Shown here one piece after another: positions 53,231-61,423 of a DNA stretch of 64,000 nt; positions within the stretch are counted from its first letter, which is position 1, and the number at the start of each line of letters is the position of its first letter. This stretch comes from Streptomyces aurantiogriseus. Its GTDB lineage: Bacteria; Actinomycetota; Actinomycetes; Streptomycetales; Streptomycetaceae. The stretch covers positions 186,001 through 250,000 of the forward strand of contig NZ_BMSX01000011.1 in the NCBI RefSeq assembly GCF_014649375.1, given 5' to 3'. Under the pieces are notes generated by a model. It was not told the origin of the DNA. It saw only the letters and a list, made by a program, of their open reading frames with translations, and ran no database searches. The translations under genes and the position numbers were made by a program.

Positions 53231-53304
53231 GGGGGCCTCGCCTTCTGGTCGGGAGTTCGGGAGCGGCGCGGAAAGCGCGGTGGGCGCGGCAAGCGCAGTA
53301 ACAG

Positions 53305-53322
53305 GTAGCAACCGGTTGCTAC
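53305..53322. promoter_or_regulatory. LacI-type operator, perfect 18-bp palindrome with AACCGGTT core
   Basis: GTAGCAACCGGTTGCTAC, perfectly self-complementary, 75 bases upstream of the binding-protein start and just downstream of the likely transcription start. The core matches the sites at 40651, 56209 and 56297, so a LacI protein (most likely 54970-56067) should repress the lyase operon here. Confidence 0.75.
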
Positions 53323-53739
53323 GACTGGGTGGGGTGAGCTTCTTGCGCTCTCGGGGGCCCGTCAAGGGTCTGCGCAGACTTTCGAAAACTCTTTGTACGG
53401 GCCGACGGCACGCAGGCGCAGCTCACACGACCCGGCCCCGCCCTCCGCGACAACCGCTCTGACCTGGGACGATCAGCCGTGCGACGGCTCGGCTCCCCTA
53501 GGTCCGGCCGACCTGATCAGAAGTTGCCCCGCACTGGACGCGCCCCGCCGACGCCACATCGGCCGGTTGTCACGACCCTCCCGGTCGCCACCCATCGCCC
53601 GATGCGGGAAACAGGTTTCGCGCAGGCTCCGCCACTCCTGGACAGCTGCCTCCCCGTCACCCCAACAACGCCTTTGAAGTGGCCATTTGGCCGCCATCCC
53701 ACCTCGAAATGTTTCCACCCGGGCATTCCATCCGACCGA

Positions 53740-53782
53740 TTGACCACGCCTCCGGGCGAGACCTACGGTAGAAGACGCTTTC
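53740..53782 (+). promoter_or_regulatory. Promoter and operator-like site before the hydroxyacid dehydrogenase gene
   Basis: TTGACC (53740-53745), 18-base spacer, TACGGT (53764-53769): a good vegetative promoter. GAAGACGCTTTC (53771-53782) covers the expected start and resembles GCAAGCGCTTTC, the operator at 31708 and 61454. Confidence 0.55.
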
Positions 53783-53814
53783 AGAAAATGTTTCCCACGC
53801 ACCTCAGGAGAGTC

Positions 53815-54828
53815 ATGCCCAGCGCCCAGCTGCCCAGGGCCGTGTTCGCCATGGATCCGGTGCACCTCCCCCTGCTGTTCCCCGCGCCGCTCCTGGCCCG
53901 GCTGCGGCGGACGGCCGACCTCGACCCGGCGCTCGTCGTACGGGACTTCGCCGACCCCGCCGCCGCCCCCGCACTGGCCGGCGCGGACGTCCTGATCACC
54001 GGCTGGGGCTGCCCCCGCCTGGGCGCGGACACCCTGGCCGCGGCACCCCGGCTGCGCACGGTCCTGCACGCGGCCGGCTCCGTCCGCTCCCTGATCGGCG
54101 AGCCCCTGTGGAGCCACGGGGTCACCGTCTCCAGCGCGGTCACCGGCAACGCCCTCCCCGTCGCGGAGTACACGCTCGCGATGATCCTGCTCGCCGGGAA
54201 GGACGCCTTCGCCCACCGCGAGCGCTTCCGCCGCACCCACGTCCACCCCACCCCCGCCGAGACCGCCGCCACCGGCAACCTCGGCCGCCGCGTCGGCGTC
54301 ATCGGCGCCTCGCGCGTGGGCCGCCGCCTGCTGGAGCTGCTGCGGGCGTACGACTTCGAGGTCCTGCTGCACGACCCCTACGTCGACGCCGCCGAGGCCG
54401 CCGAACTCGGTGCCCAGCTGCTGTCCCTGGAGGACCTGTTGCGGCACAGCGACATCGTCAGCCTGCACGCGCCCGACATCCCCGAGACCCACCACATGCT
54501 CGACCGCGCCCGGCTCGCCCTGGTCCGCGACGGCGGCGTACTGATCAACACCTCGCGGGGCGCCCTGGTCGACCACGCCGCCCTCACCGACGAGCTGGTC
54601 TCCGGCCGGCTGCACGCGATCCTCGACGTCACCGAGCCCGAGCCGCTGCCCGCCGACTCCCCCCTCTACCGGCTCCCGAACGTCTTCCTCACCCCGCACA
54701 TCGCGGGCTCCCTCGGCAACGAACTCGAGCGGCTCGGCCGCATCGTCGTCGAGGAACTGGAGCGCCTGGCCGGCGGCCTCCCCCTGGCCCACGAGGTGCG
54801 CCACGCGGACCTGGTCCGGGTGGCCTGA
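53815..54828 (+). CDS. D-isomer-specific 2-hydroxyacid dehydrogenase
   Basis: A 337-residue NAD-dependent dehydrogenase. The nucleotide-binding segment is GNLGRRVGVIGASRVGR, and the catalytic triad is R248 (NTSRGAL), E274 (DVTEPEPLP) and H295 (TPHIAGS). ATG 53815 has AGGAG just upstream; ATG 53788 is possible. The family includes glycerate, phosphoglycerate, formate and D-lactate dehydrogenases. Between uronide-degradation genes and a LacI gene it may act on a hydroxyacid or ketoacid from uronic-acid catabolism. This role is inferred. Confidence 0.85.
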   Translation: MPSAQLPRAVFAMDPVHLPLLFPAPLLARLRRTADLDPALVVRDFADPAAAPALAGADVLITGWGCPRLGADTLAAAPRLRTVLHAAGSVRSLIGEPLWSHGVTVSSAVTGNALPVAEYTLAMILLAGKDAFAHRERFRRTHVHPTPAETAATGNLGRRVGVIGASRVGRRLLELLRAYDFEVLLHDPYVDAAEAAELGAQLLSLEDLLRHSDIVSLHAPDIPETHHMLDRARLALVRDGGVLINTSRGALVDHAALTDELVSGRLHAILDVTEPEPLPADSPLYRLPNVFLTPHIAGSLGNELERLGRIVVEELERLAGGLPLAHEVRHADLVRVA

Positions 54829-54969
54829 TGCGGGCCCCCGCACCGTCCCCGGAGGTTGTCCACAGGCCACGCCACCTGGAGGAACGATGGGATACGGTTT
54901 CCGCACCGGCGCGGGACCGGGCCCCGGCCCGCCCGGTGAGCGGGGCACGACGGTGAAGGAGCCGCAGCG

Positions 54970-56067
54970 GTGAGTCAGCGCAAGGCGATCGGTGACGCCG
55001 GCCGGGCGACGATCCGGGACGTGGCGGAGCGCGCGGGCGTCTCCGTGGCGAGTGTCTCGCGCGTCCTGTCGGGCAACTACCCGGTCTCCGAGGAGCTGCG
55101 CCGCCGCGTGATGAAGGTGGTCCGCGACCTGGACTACGTCACCAACGCGCACGCCCGCTCCCTCGCCGGGGGCGGCACACCCACGGTGGCGATCCTCATC
55201 AACAACATCACCGGCGCCGCGTTCGCGCACGTGGCGAAGGGCGTCGAGGGCGCGGCCACCCTGCGCGGCTGGCTGTCCCTCGTCGGCACCACCGGCGACG
55301 ACCCCGAGCGTGAACTCGCCCTGGTCAACCTGATGCGCCAGCAGGGCGTGGCCGCCGTCGTCCTGCTCGGCGGGGCCTACGACTTCGAGGAGTACCAGCT
55401 GCGCATGGCCCGCTTCGCGCGTTCCCTCGACGCGGCGGGCTCGCACCTCGTCCTGGTCGGCCGGCCACCGCTGGAGGGCGACGTCCCGGCCACCACGGTC
55501 GACTACGACAACGAGTCCGGCGCCTACGCCATGGCCAGCCACCTGCTGTCCGCGGGCCACCGCCGGGTGCTGGTCCTGCCCGGGCCCGCCGGACTCACCA
55601 CGGCCCAGGGCCGGCTGAAGGGCGCCCGGCGGGCCTTCGAGGCGTACGGGGTGCCGTTCGACCCGGGCCTGGTGCGCCACGGTCCGTACGACGACGAGCA
55701 CGGGTACGCGGCCGTCAAGGCGGCCCTGCACGACACGCCGGACTTCACCGCGGTGCTCGCCGGCACCGACGTCGTGGCGGCGGGCGCCATGCAGGCGCTG
55801 CGCGCGGAGGGCCTGCGGGTGCCGGACGATGTGTCGATCGTCGGTTACGACGACATTCCGCTCGCCTCCCAGCTCACGCCCCAGCTGACCACCGTGCACG
55901 TGCCGTACGAGGAGATGGGCCGTGTCGCCCTGCGCGCGGTGGCCGACCGGCGCGAGGGGACCGGCCCGGCAGGCCGGCGCAAGGGCGGCGGTGACGGCGA
56001 GCACCTGGTGCTGGGCACCCATGTCGTCGTACGGGACTCGGTGCGGCCGCCGAGGCGGCACACGTGA
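54970..56067 (+). CDS. LacI-family transcriptional regulator (paralogue 2)
   Basis: A 365-residue LacI protein with helix-turn-helix IRDVAERAGVSVASVSRVL and a typical effector domain (VDYDNESGAYAMASHLL, GYDDIPLASQLTPQLTTVH). The C-terminus has a Gly/Arg-rich insert (PAGRRKGGGDGEH) before LGTHVVVRDSV. It is paralogous to the LacI at 40691. It sits between the two importer operons that carry AACCGGTT operators, so it is the best candidate for their repressor. GTG 54970 follows a GGAG-containing leader (GAAGGAGCCGCAGC). Confidence 0.9.
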   Translation: MSQRKAIGDAGRATIRDVAERAGVSVASVSRVLSGNYPVSEELRRRVMKVVRDLDYVTNAHARSLAGGGTPTVAILINNITGAAFAHVAKGVEGAATLRGWLSLVGTTGDDPERELALVNLMRQQGVAAVVLLGGAYDFEEYQLRMARFARSLDAAGSHLVLVGRPPLEGDVPATTVDYDNESGAYAMASHLLSAGHRRVLVLPGPAGLTTAQGRLKGARRAFEAYGVPFDPGLVRHGPYDDEHGYAAVKAALHDTPDFTAVLAGTDVVAAGAMQALRAEGLRVPDDVSIVGYDDIPLASQLTPQLTTVHVPYEEMGRVALRAVADRREGTGPAGRRKGGGDGEHLVLGTHVVVRDSVRPPRRHT

Positions 56068-56097
56068 ACACGGCGGTCGGCGACCGGCGGGCCTTAG

Positions 56098-56159
56098 GCG
56101 CGCCTACGCCGCCGGTGCTGCCGGCAGGCGCGCCGACGCCGCCGGTCCTGCTGCCGGCG
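56098..56159. repeat. Direct repeat of about 30 bp downstream of the LacI gene
   Basis: GGCGCGCC followed by (T/G)ACGCCGCCGGT and a CTGCCGGC end, present at 56098-56126 and 56128-56159. Each copy contains the palindrome GGCGCGCC, so it may also act in termination. Confidence 0.6.
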
Positions 56160-56461
56160 CTCTGAACCCCGACTCTCCGACGATGCCGCTTTGACGATCA
56201 GTTTTCGTAACCGGTTTCCCACCAACTGACCTCCCTGTTCACAACTTTTTCCCGCACGCCTCTTGATATGGCCGAACCACTGGGCCTACGGTCCCAGCAA
56301 CCGGTTACTACACCTTCCGCTTCGGCCGGACCCCCCGCACCGCGAGCCGCTGTCGCCATCGGCCGCCCAGGCCGCCGACGCCTCCCGGCCGCCGTTCCCG
56401 GCCGGTATCGAGCCGCCGTTCTCTCTTCCGAGACGCCTACTTTCCGAAGGATCACGGTCAG
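56160..56461. promoter_or_regulatory. Control region of the GH43-linked importer operon
   Basis: About 300 bases without a gene. It contains TTGACG (56191-56196), operator-like GTAACCGGTTTCC (56207-56219), promoter TTGATA (56263-56268) - 18 - TACGGT (56287-56292), and operator GCAACCGGTTAC (56297-56308) on the expected start. The ribosome site is GAAGGA near 56446-56451. Two operators about 88 bases apart could allow DNA looping. Confidence 0.65.
56263..56308 (+). promoter_or_regulatory. Promoter plus LacI-type operator of the importer/GH43 operon
   Basis: TTGATA - 18 bases - TACGGT, with GCAACCGGTTAC (56297-56308) directly behind the -10. This is the same promoter-operator layout as at 53740-53782 but with the AACCGGTT operator class. 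Confidence 0.68.
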
Positions 56462-57799
56462 ATGAACTCCACCAGCCCCCGGAGAAGGTTCGCCCGCGCC
56501 GCAGTGGCGGGCATCGCGCTGACAGGTCTGCTCTCCGCCTGCGGAGGTTCCGACTCCGGTGACTCCGGGTCCAAGTCCTCCGGTCCGGTCACCCTCGACT
56601 TCTGGGGCTGGGCCAACGGCCAGGAGGCCGTCGTCAAGGCGTTCAACGCCTCCCACAAGGACGTCCAGCTCAAGTACACGAAGGTCACCGACCAGCTGAC
56701 CATGCAGAAGCAGCTGGCCAACGCGGTCAAGGCGGGCAACGCGCCCTGCCTGCTGCAGAACACCGCCGAGTACGTGACCAGCTGGGTCTCGCAGGACGCG
56801 CTCGCCGACATCACCCAGTACGTCGAGTCCAGCAAGGACAAGTTCAACGCCGGCTCCTGGGCGAGCGGCACCGTGCAGGGCAAGGTCTACGGCGTCCCCA
56901 CCGCCTCGGCGCCCGCCTTCACCATCTACCGCACCGACGTCTTCTCGAAGTACGGTCTGCAGCCGCCCGCGACCTGGGACGACTTCATCGCCGCCGGCAA
57001 GGTGCTGAAGAAGCACAACATCAAGATCACCAACTACGCGGGTGAGGACCCGAGCACCCTGGAGGTGCTCGCCATGCAGGCGGGCGCCCACTGGTACACC
57101 ATCGACGGCGACTCCTGGAAGGTGAACTTCCAGGACGAGGGCACCCTCAAGGCCGCGAAGGTGATCCAGGACATCATCGACAACGACCTGAACTCCAAGC
57201 TCTCCTTCGCGGACTACGCGGCCGTGCAGCGCAACTACGACAACGGCGGCACCGCGACCCGGCAGATCTCCACCTGGCAGATGTCCGGCATGGTGAACAA
57301 CTTCACCAAGTCCTTCGGGCAGTGGGCCCTGTCGCCGTGGCCGACGTTCCAGGGCGAGGCGGCCAAGACGCCGGCCGGGACCAACCAGAGCGGCAACCTG
57401 ACGCTGGTGGCCAAGGAGTGCAAGCACCAGAAGGAGGCCGCCGAAACGGCGCTGTGGATGTCGACCGACCCGGGTGCGGTCCAGACCATGGCCAGCCCGG
57501 ACACCGGCAGCGGCGTGATGCCCGGACTGGCCGACACCAGCCCGTACATCGACAAGGCCATCTCCGAGAAGCTGCTCGGCAAGAACTACGAGCCGGCCAA
57601 GAAGGTCGTGACGGACAGCTTGGCCACCGTCACCACCGACTGGACCTTCGGCCCGAACTGGACCGCGATGTTCACGGAGCTGCAGAGCGGCTGGGGCAAG
57701 GTCGTCAACAAGCAGATGAAGATCACCGACCTCCTGGCCCACATGCAGGAGTGGACCGTCAACGACCTGAAGTCCCGCGGCATCAACGTCAAGGGCTGA
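56462..57799 (+). CDS. Sugar ABC transporter substrate-binding lipoprotein
   Basis: A 445-residue family-1 binding protein. The leader has a twin-arginine-like start (PRRRFARAAVAG) and the lipobox LSAC, followed by a Gly/Ser/Asp linker. First gene of the rightward operon with two permeases and a GH43 enzyme, so the ligand is probably a xylo- or arabino-oligosaccharide. A family-typical tryptophan-rich region is present (FWGWANGQEAVVKAF). Confidence 0.9.
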   Translation: MNSTSPRRRFARAAVAGIALTGLLSACGGSDSGDSGSKSSGPVTLDFWGWANGQEAVVKAFNASHKDVQLKYTKVTDQLTMQKQLANAVKAGNAPCLLQNTAEYVTSWVSQDALADITQYVESSKDKFNAGSWASGTVQGKVYGVPTASAPAFTIYRTDVFSKYGLQPPATWDDFIAAGKVLKKHNIKITNYAGEDPSTLEVLAMQAGAHWYTIDGDSWKVNFQDEGTLKAAKVIQDIIDNDLNSKLSFADYAAVQRNYDNGGTATRQISTWQMSGMVNNFTKSFGQWALSPWPTFQGEAAKTPAGTNQSGNLTLVAKECKHQKEAAETALWMSTDPGAVQTMASPDTGSGVMPGLADTSPYIDKAISEKLLGKNYEPAKKVVTDSLATVTTDWTFGPNWTAMFTELQSGWGKVVNKQMKITDLLAHMQEWTVNDLKSRGINVKG

Positions 57800-57809
57800 G
57801 GCAGCGCAG

Positions 57810-58694
57810 ATGATCCGCTCCCAGCGCTGGAAGGGTGCCGCGTTCACGGTGCCCTTCCAGCTCGGCTTCGTGTTCCTCTACCTGCTGCCGATCGGCTACG
57901 CCGTCTACCAGTCGCTGTTTCTGGAGCAGCGGTCCGGGCTGGGCCTGGGCGGGGCGACGGAGAAGTTCGTCGGCCTGGACAACTACCAGCAGGGCCTGAC
58001 CGACTCGGCGTTCCTCGGCTCCGTCCTGCGGGTGTTCCTGTTCGCCTGCGTCCAGATCCCGTTGATGCTTGGGATCAGCCTGGTGCTCGCCCTGTTCCTG
58101 GACGCGGTCACCGCACGGGCGGCCGGCCGCTTCCGGATCCTGCTGCTGGTCCCGTACATGATCCCCGGGGTGGTCGCCGCCATCGTCTGGGTCAACCTGT
58201 ACAGCCCGCTCGTGGGGCCGCTGACGCCCCTGGGCGAGTTCTTCGGGTTCCAGTGGGACTTCTTCGCGCCCTCGATGGTGTGGCCGTCCATCGGCAACCT
58301 GCTCACCTGGCACGGCATCGGCTACAACATGGTGATCATCTACGCGGCCCTGCAGGGTGTGCCCCGCGAGCTGTTCGAGGCGGCGCGGCTGGACGGTGCC
58401 TCCGAGGTGCGGATCGCGCTGAGCATCAAGATCCCGCACGTCCGCGGGGCCCTGGTGCTGACCGGTCTGCTCTCCATCATCCAGATGCTGCAGATCTTCA
58501 ACGAGCCCGCGCTGTTCCGGAACGTCACCCCCCAGACGGTGACCGACAGCTTCACCCCGATCATGATCATCTACAACCAGGCGTTCAGCGCCAACAACTA
58601 CCACTACGCCGCGACCCTGTCGGTGCTGCTCGCCCTCATCCTCGGTGTCGCCTCCTTCCTCTTCTACCGGCTGACTTCGAGGGAGGTCGACTGA
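57810..58694 (+). CDS. Sugar ABC transporter permease, MalF type
   Basis: A 294-residue permease with six membrane helices and the EAA loop ELFEAARLDGASEVRIAL. It starts ten bases after the binding-protein stop, and its own stop overlaps the next start (TGATG). No ATPase is encoded nearby. Confidence 0.9.
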   Translation: MIRSQRWKGAAFTVPFQLGFVFLYLLPIGYAVYQSLFLEQRSGLGLGGATEKFVGLDNYQQGLTDSAFLGSVLRVFLFACVQIPLMLGISLVLALFLDAVTARAAGRFRILLLVPYMIPGVVAAIVWVNLYSPLVGPLTPLGEFFGFQWDFFAPSMVWPSIGNLLTWHGIGYNMVIIYAALQGVPRELFEAARLDGASEVRIALSIKIPHVRGALVLTGLLSIIQMLQIFNEPALFRNVTPQTVTDSFTPIMIIYNQAFSANNYHYAATLSVLLALILGVASFLFYRLTSREVD

Positions 58695-59608
58695 TGACAC
58701 TCACCGAAAACCGGGCCGAGAAGTCCCCGGCGCCGGTCGTCCGCCGCCGTACGCGCCCGGACCCGTCCGCGCGCTCGCGCGGCGGCCAGCGCTTCCTCCT
58801 CGTCGGGCTGACCCTGGCCAGCGCCTACAGCCTGTTCCCGGTGTGGTGGCTGATCGTCGCCGCCACCAAGGACCGCGTCGCGTTGTACCAGACGAACGGC
58901 ATGTGGTTCTCCGGCTGGCACCTGTGGGACAACCTGCACCAGGTGTTCACCTACGACGACGGCATCTTCCTGCGCTGGACCGCCAACTCCTTCCTGTACG
59001 CGGGAGTCGGCTCGCTCGGCGGTACCCTCGTCGCCCTCGCCACGGGCTACGGGCTGGCCCGCTTCGACTTCCCCGGGCGCAACGTGGTGTTCGCGTGCGT
59101 CGTGGGCTCCTTCCTGATCCCCATCGCCCTGCTGACCCTGCCGCTGTACCTGATGTTCTCGGAGATCGGTCTGGTCGACACCCCCTGGGCGATGCTCATC
59201 CCCTGCCTGATCAATCCGTTCAGCGTGTACCTGGCCAAGGTCTACACCGAGTCCACGATCCCCTTCGAGCTGCTGGAGGCGGCCCGTATCGACGGCGCCG
59301 GAGAGCTGCGCATCTTCTTCAGCATCGTGCTGCGCATGATGACCACCGGTGGCGCCACGGTGTTCCTGCTCGCCTTCGTCAACACCTGGAACGCCTTCTT
59401 CCTCCCGCTGACCGTGCTGCGCGGCGAAGAGAACTGGACGCTCAACCTGGGGCTGTACAACTGGACCGGCAAAAAGATGGAGTCCGGTGTCGACGTGACC
59501 AGCCTGGTGCTCACCGGCGCGCTGCTGTCCATCGTGCCGATGGCGATCATGATGGTCGCGATGCGCCGTTACTGGCGGACGGGGGTCACGCTGGGGGCGC
59601 TCAAGTGA
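58694..59608 (+). CDS. Sugar ABC transporter permease, MalG type
   Basis: A 304-residue permease. The N-terminus is a basic tail of about 35 residues, followed by six helices and the EAA loop ELLEAARIDGAGELRIFF. ATG 58694 shares a base with the previous stop codon, and its stop overlaps the GTG of the GH43 gene (GTGA). The four genes are therefore tightly coupled. Confidence 0.9.
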   Translation: MTLTENRAEKSPAPVVRRRTRPDPSARSRGGQRFLLVGLTLASAYSLFPVWWLIVAATKDRVALYQTNGMWFSGWHLWDNLHQVFTYDDGIFLRWTANSFLYAGVGSLGGTLVALATGYGLARFDFPGRNVVFACVVGSFLIPIALLTLPLYLMFSEIGLVDTPWAMLIPCLINPFSVYLAKVYTESTIPFELLEAARIDGAGELRIFFSIVLRMMTTGGATVFLLAFVNTWNAFFLPLTVLRGEENWTLNLGLYNWTGKKMESGVDVTSLVLTGALLSIVPMAIMMVAMRRYWRTGVTLGALK

Positions 59609-61356
59609 CGACCGGAGACACCCGACCGAATACAGGAGACACCGGACGGTATACGGGCAACACCCGACGGGATACGGGAGACATCCGACGAGATACGGGA
59701 GACATCCGACCGGCTCCGGGCGACACCCGACGGGCCGCCGACGCCACCAGCCCGACCACCGCACACAACCCCGTCATCCGCGGCTTCGCTCCCGACCCCT
59801 CCCTGATCCGCGCCGGCGACTGGTACTACATAGCAACCAGCTCCTTCGAGTGGTTCCCCACCATCCCCGTCCACCGCTCCCGGGATCTCGCCCACTGGGA
59901 GTACGCGGGCCACGTCCAAGGCGCCGCCCCCGGTGGAACGCTGGCCGGCGTCCCCGACTCGGGCGGCATCTGGGCGCCCTCCCTGAGCTGGGACGGCGAG
60001 CGCTTCTGGGTGGTCTACGCGGTCGTACGATCCGTCGGCACGCCGTACTTCGACCTCGACACGTACATCAGTACCGCCCCCGACGTGGCCGGCCCCTGGA
60101 CGGAGCCGCGCCGCGTGCCGAGTCACGGCTTCGACCCCGCTCTCTTCCACGAGGACGGCCGGCTCTGGCTGCTCAACCTCCAGAACGACCATCGTCCCGG
60201 CGGACAGCGCTTCGCGGGGATCGTCCTGACGGAACTGGACCGCGGCACCCTCGCCCCGCGCGGCGACACGCAGCTGCTCCTCCAGCACGAACGTCTCATC
60301 GAGGGACCGAAGTTGATCAGGCGGGAGGGCTGGTACCACCTCGTTCTCGCCGAGGGCGGAACCGGTTTCGAGCACGGTGTCCGTACGGCCCGCAGCCGTC
60401 GGCTCACCGGCCCGTACGAGCTCGACGACCGCCCGCTGCTCACCTCCCGGGACGACCCGAAGCTGCCGTTGCAGAAGGCGGGGCACGCGGAGCTGGTGGA
60501 GACGCCGGGCGGTGAGTGGTTCCTGAGCCATCTCACGGCCCGCCCGCTCGACACCCCGCACGGCCCCCGCTGCACCCTCGGCCGCGAGACCGCGATCCAG
60601 GCGGTCACCTGGGACGCGGACGGCAAGCCCCGTCTACGGCAAGGCGGTTGGCACCCGGCGGTGGAGGTCGACGTACCGGCGAGCCCTCACGCCCATCAAC
60701 CGGCGGCCCCACAAGCGCCGTTGGGGTGGCCCTGGAGCACGCTGCGGGAACCGCCGGACCCCTCCTGGGCGGACGTCACCTCCCGCCCGGGCTGGATCCG
60801 GCTCCGCGGCCGGCACGGGCCGGAGTCCCGCTGGGCGCAGAGCCTGCTGGCGCAGCGCCTCACGGAACACAGAGCAACAGCCCAAGTCACCTTGGAGGCA
60901 GGCCCGTCCACCTTCACGCAAGCCGCCGGACTCGTCCTCCGCTATGACGCGGAGGCGTACCTCTCCCTCGATCTGACCTGGGCGGAGCCCGAGGGGGAGC
61001 CGCAGCGCGGGCAGCAGTGGCGCGGGGACGGCCAGGCCGGCGGCGGCCGGACCGTGCTCAGTGTGCTGGAGCGCGACGAGACGGGCGCGCGGCAGGCGGC
61101 GGTCGTGGAGGTCGACGCGAGCGTGCCGCTCACCCTGGGGGTGACCGTCGACGGGGTCGAAGCCCGCTTCTGGTACGTGCGCGACGGGGTGCGCACCCCG
61201 GTGGGTCCTGCGCTGGACTGCGGCCGGCTCTCCGACGATCACGCCGATCGCCTCCGTTTCACCGGCACCCTGGTCGGCATCCATGCCCGGGACCTGGTCG
61301 ACGCGTCGTTCACCGCCGACTTCCGCGACTTCAGCCTCACGTGCACGCCCTGCTGA
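59605..61356 (+). CDS. GH43 beta-xylosidase/arabinofuranosidase-like enzyme with N-terminal heptapeptide repeats
   Basis: A 583-residue cytoplasmic enzyme. GTG 59605 overlaps the permease stop. Residues 4-45 are six tandem 7-residue repeats (consensus GDTRRDT). The five-bladed GH43 propeller follows (base Asp in FAPDPSLI; IWAPSLSWDGERFWVVY; acid Glu in LIEGPKLI), to about residue 340. A C-terminal concanavalin-like domain typical of GH43 beta-xylosidases ends the protein. No signal peptide. It would hydrolyse the oligosaccharides delivered by the importer encoded just before it; xylosidase and arabinofuranosidase activities cannot be told apart by eye. Confidence 0.88.
   Translation: MTTGDTRPNTGDTGRYTGNTRRDTGDIRRDTGDIRPAPGDTRRAADATSPTTAHNPVIRGFAPDPSLIRAGDWYYIATSSFEWFPTIPVHRSRDLAHWEYAGHVQGAAPGGTLAGVPDSGGIWAPSLSWDGERFWVVYAVVRSVGTPYFDLDTYISTAPDVAGPWTEPRRVPSHGFDPALFHEDGRLWLLNLQNDHRPGGQRFAGIVLTELDRGTLAPRGDTQLLLQHERLIEGPKLIRREGWYHLVLAEGGTGFEHGVRTARSRRLTGPYELDDRPLLTSRDDPKLPLQKAGHAELVETPGGEWFLSHLTARPLDTPHGPRCTLGRETAIQAVTWDADGKPRLRQGGWHPAVEVDVPASPHAHQPAAPQAPLGWPWSTLREPPDPSWADVTSRPGWIRLRGRHGPESRWAQSLLAQRLTEHRATAQVTLEAGPSTFTQAAGLVLRYDAEAYLSLDLTWAEPEGEPQRGQQWRGDGQAGGGRTVLSVLERDETGARQAAVVEVDASVPLTLGVTVDGVEARFWYVRDGVRTPVGPALDCGRLSDDHADRLRFTGTLVGIHARDLVDASFTADFRDFSLTCTPC
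59614..59739 (+). repeat. Six 21-bp tandem repeats inside the GH43 gene
   Basis: Six in-frame 21-base units beginning GG(A/C) and encoding GDTRPNT, GDTGRYT, GNTRRDT, GDIRRDT, GDIRPAP and GDTRRAA. The repeat length is a multiple of three, so copy-number change would keep the frame. Confidence 0.9.
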
Positions 61357-61423
61357 GCTGCGCCCGGGCCGATCAGGACTGCGCAGGCCTGCACGGCCGC
61401 GGGATCCGGCCACTCCCGGTGTC
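61357..61423. other. Short gap after the GH43 gene
   Basis: 67 bases without a gene before the promoter of the next LacI gene. No strong hairpin was seen. Confidence 0.3.

Larger units (their letters stand above)
53231..53814. promoter_or_regulatory. Divergent control region of the lyase operon and the hydroxyacid dehydrogenase
   Basis: 584 bases without a credible gene. Leftward: -35 candidate TTGACG (complement of 53360-53365) and the perfect 18-bp palindrome at 53305-53322. Rightward: GGGAAACAGGTTTCGCG at 53606-53622 (operator-like), and TTGACC (53740-53745) - 18 - TACGGT (53764-53769) with GAAGACGCTTTC at the start site (53771-53782). GAAA(A)TGTTTCC occurs twice (near 53707 and 53785). 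Confidence 0.6.

Noticed and set aside
53393..53747. Small open frames in the control region upstream of the dehydrogenase
   Set aside because: Low-complexity composition, no ribosome sites, and they overlap well-formed promoter and operator elements.
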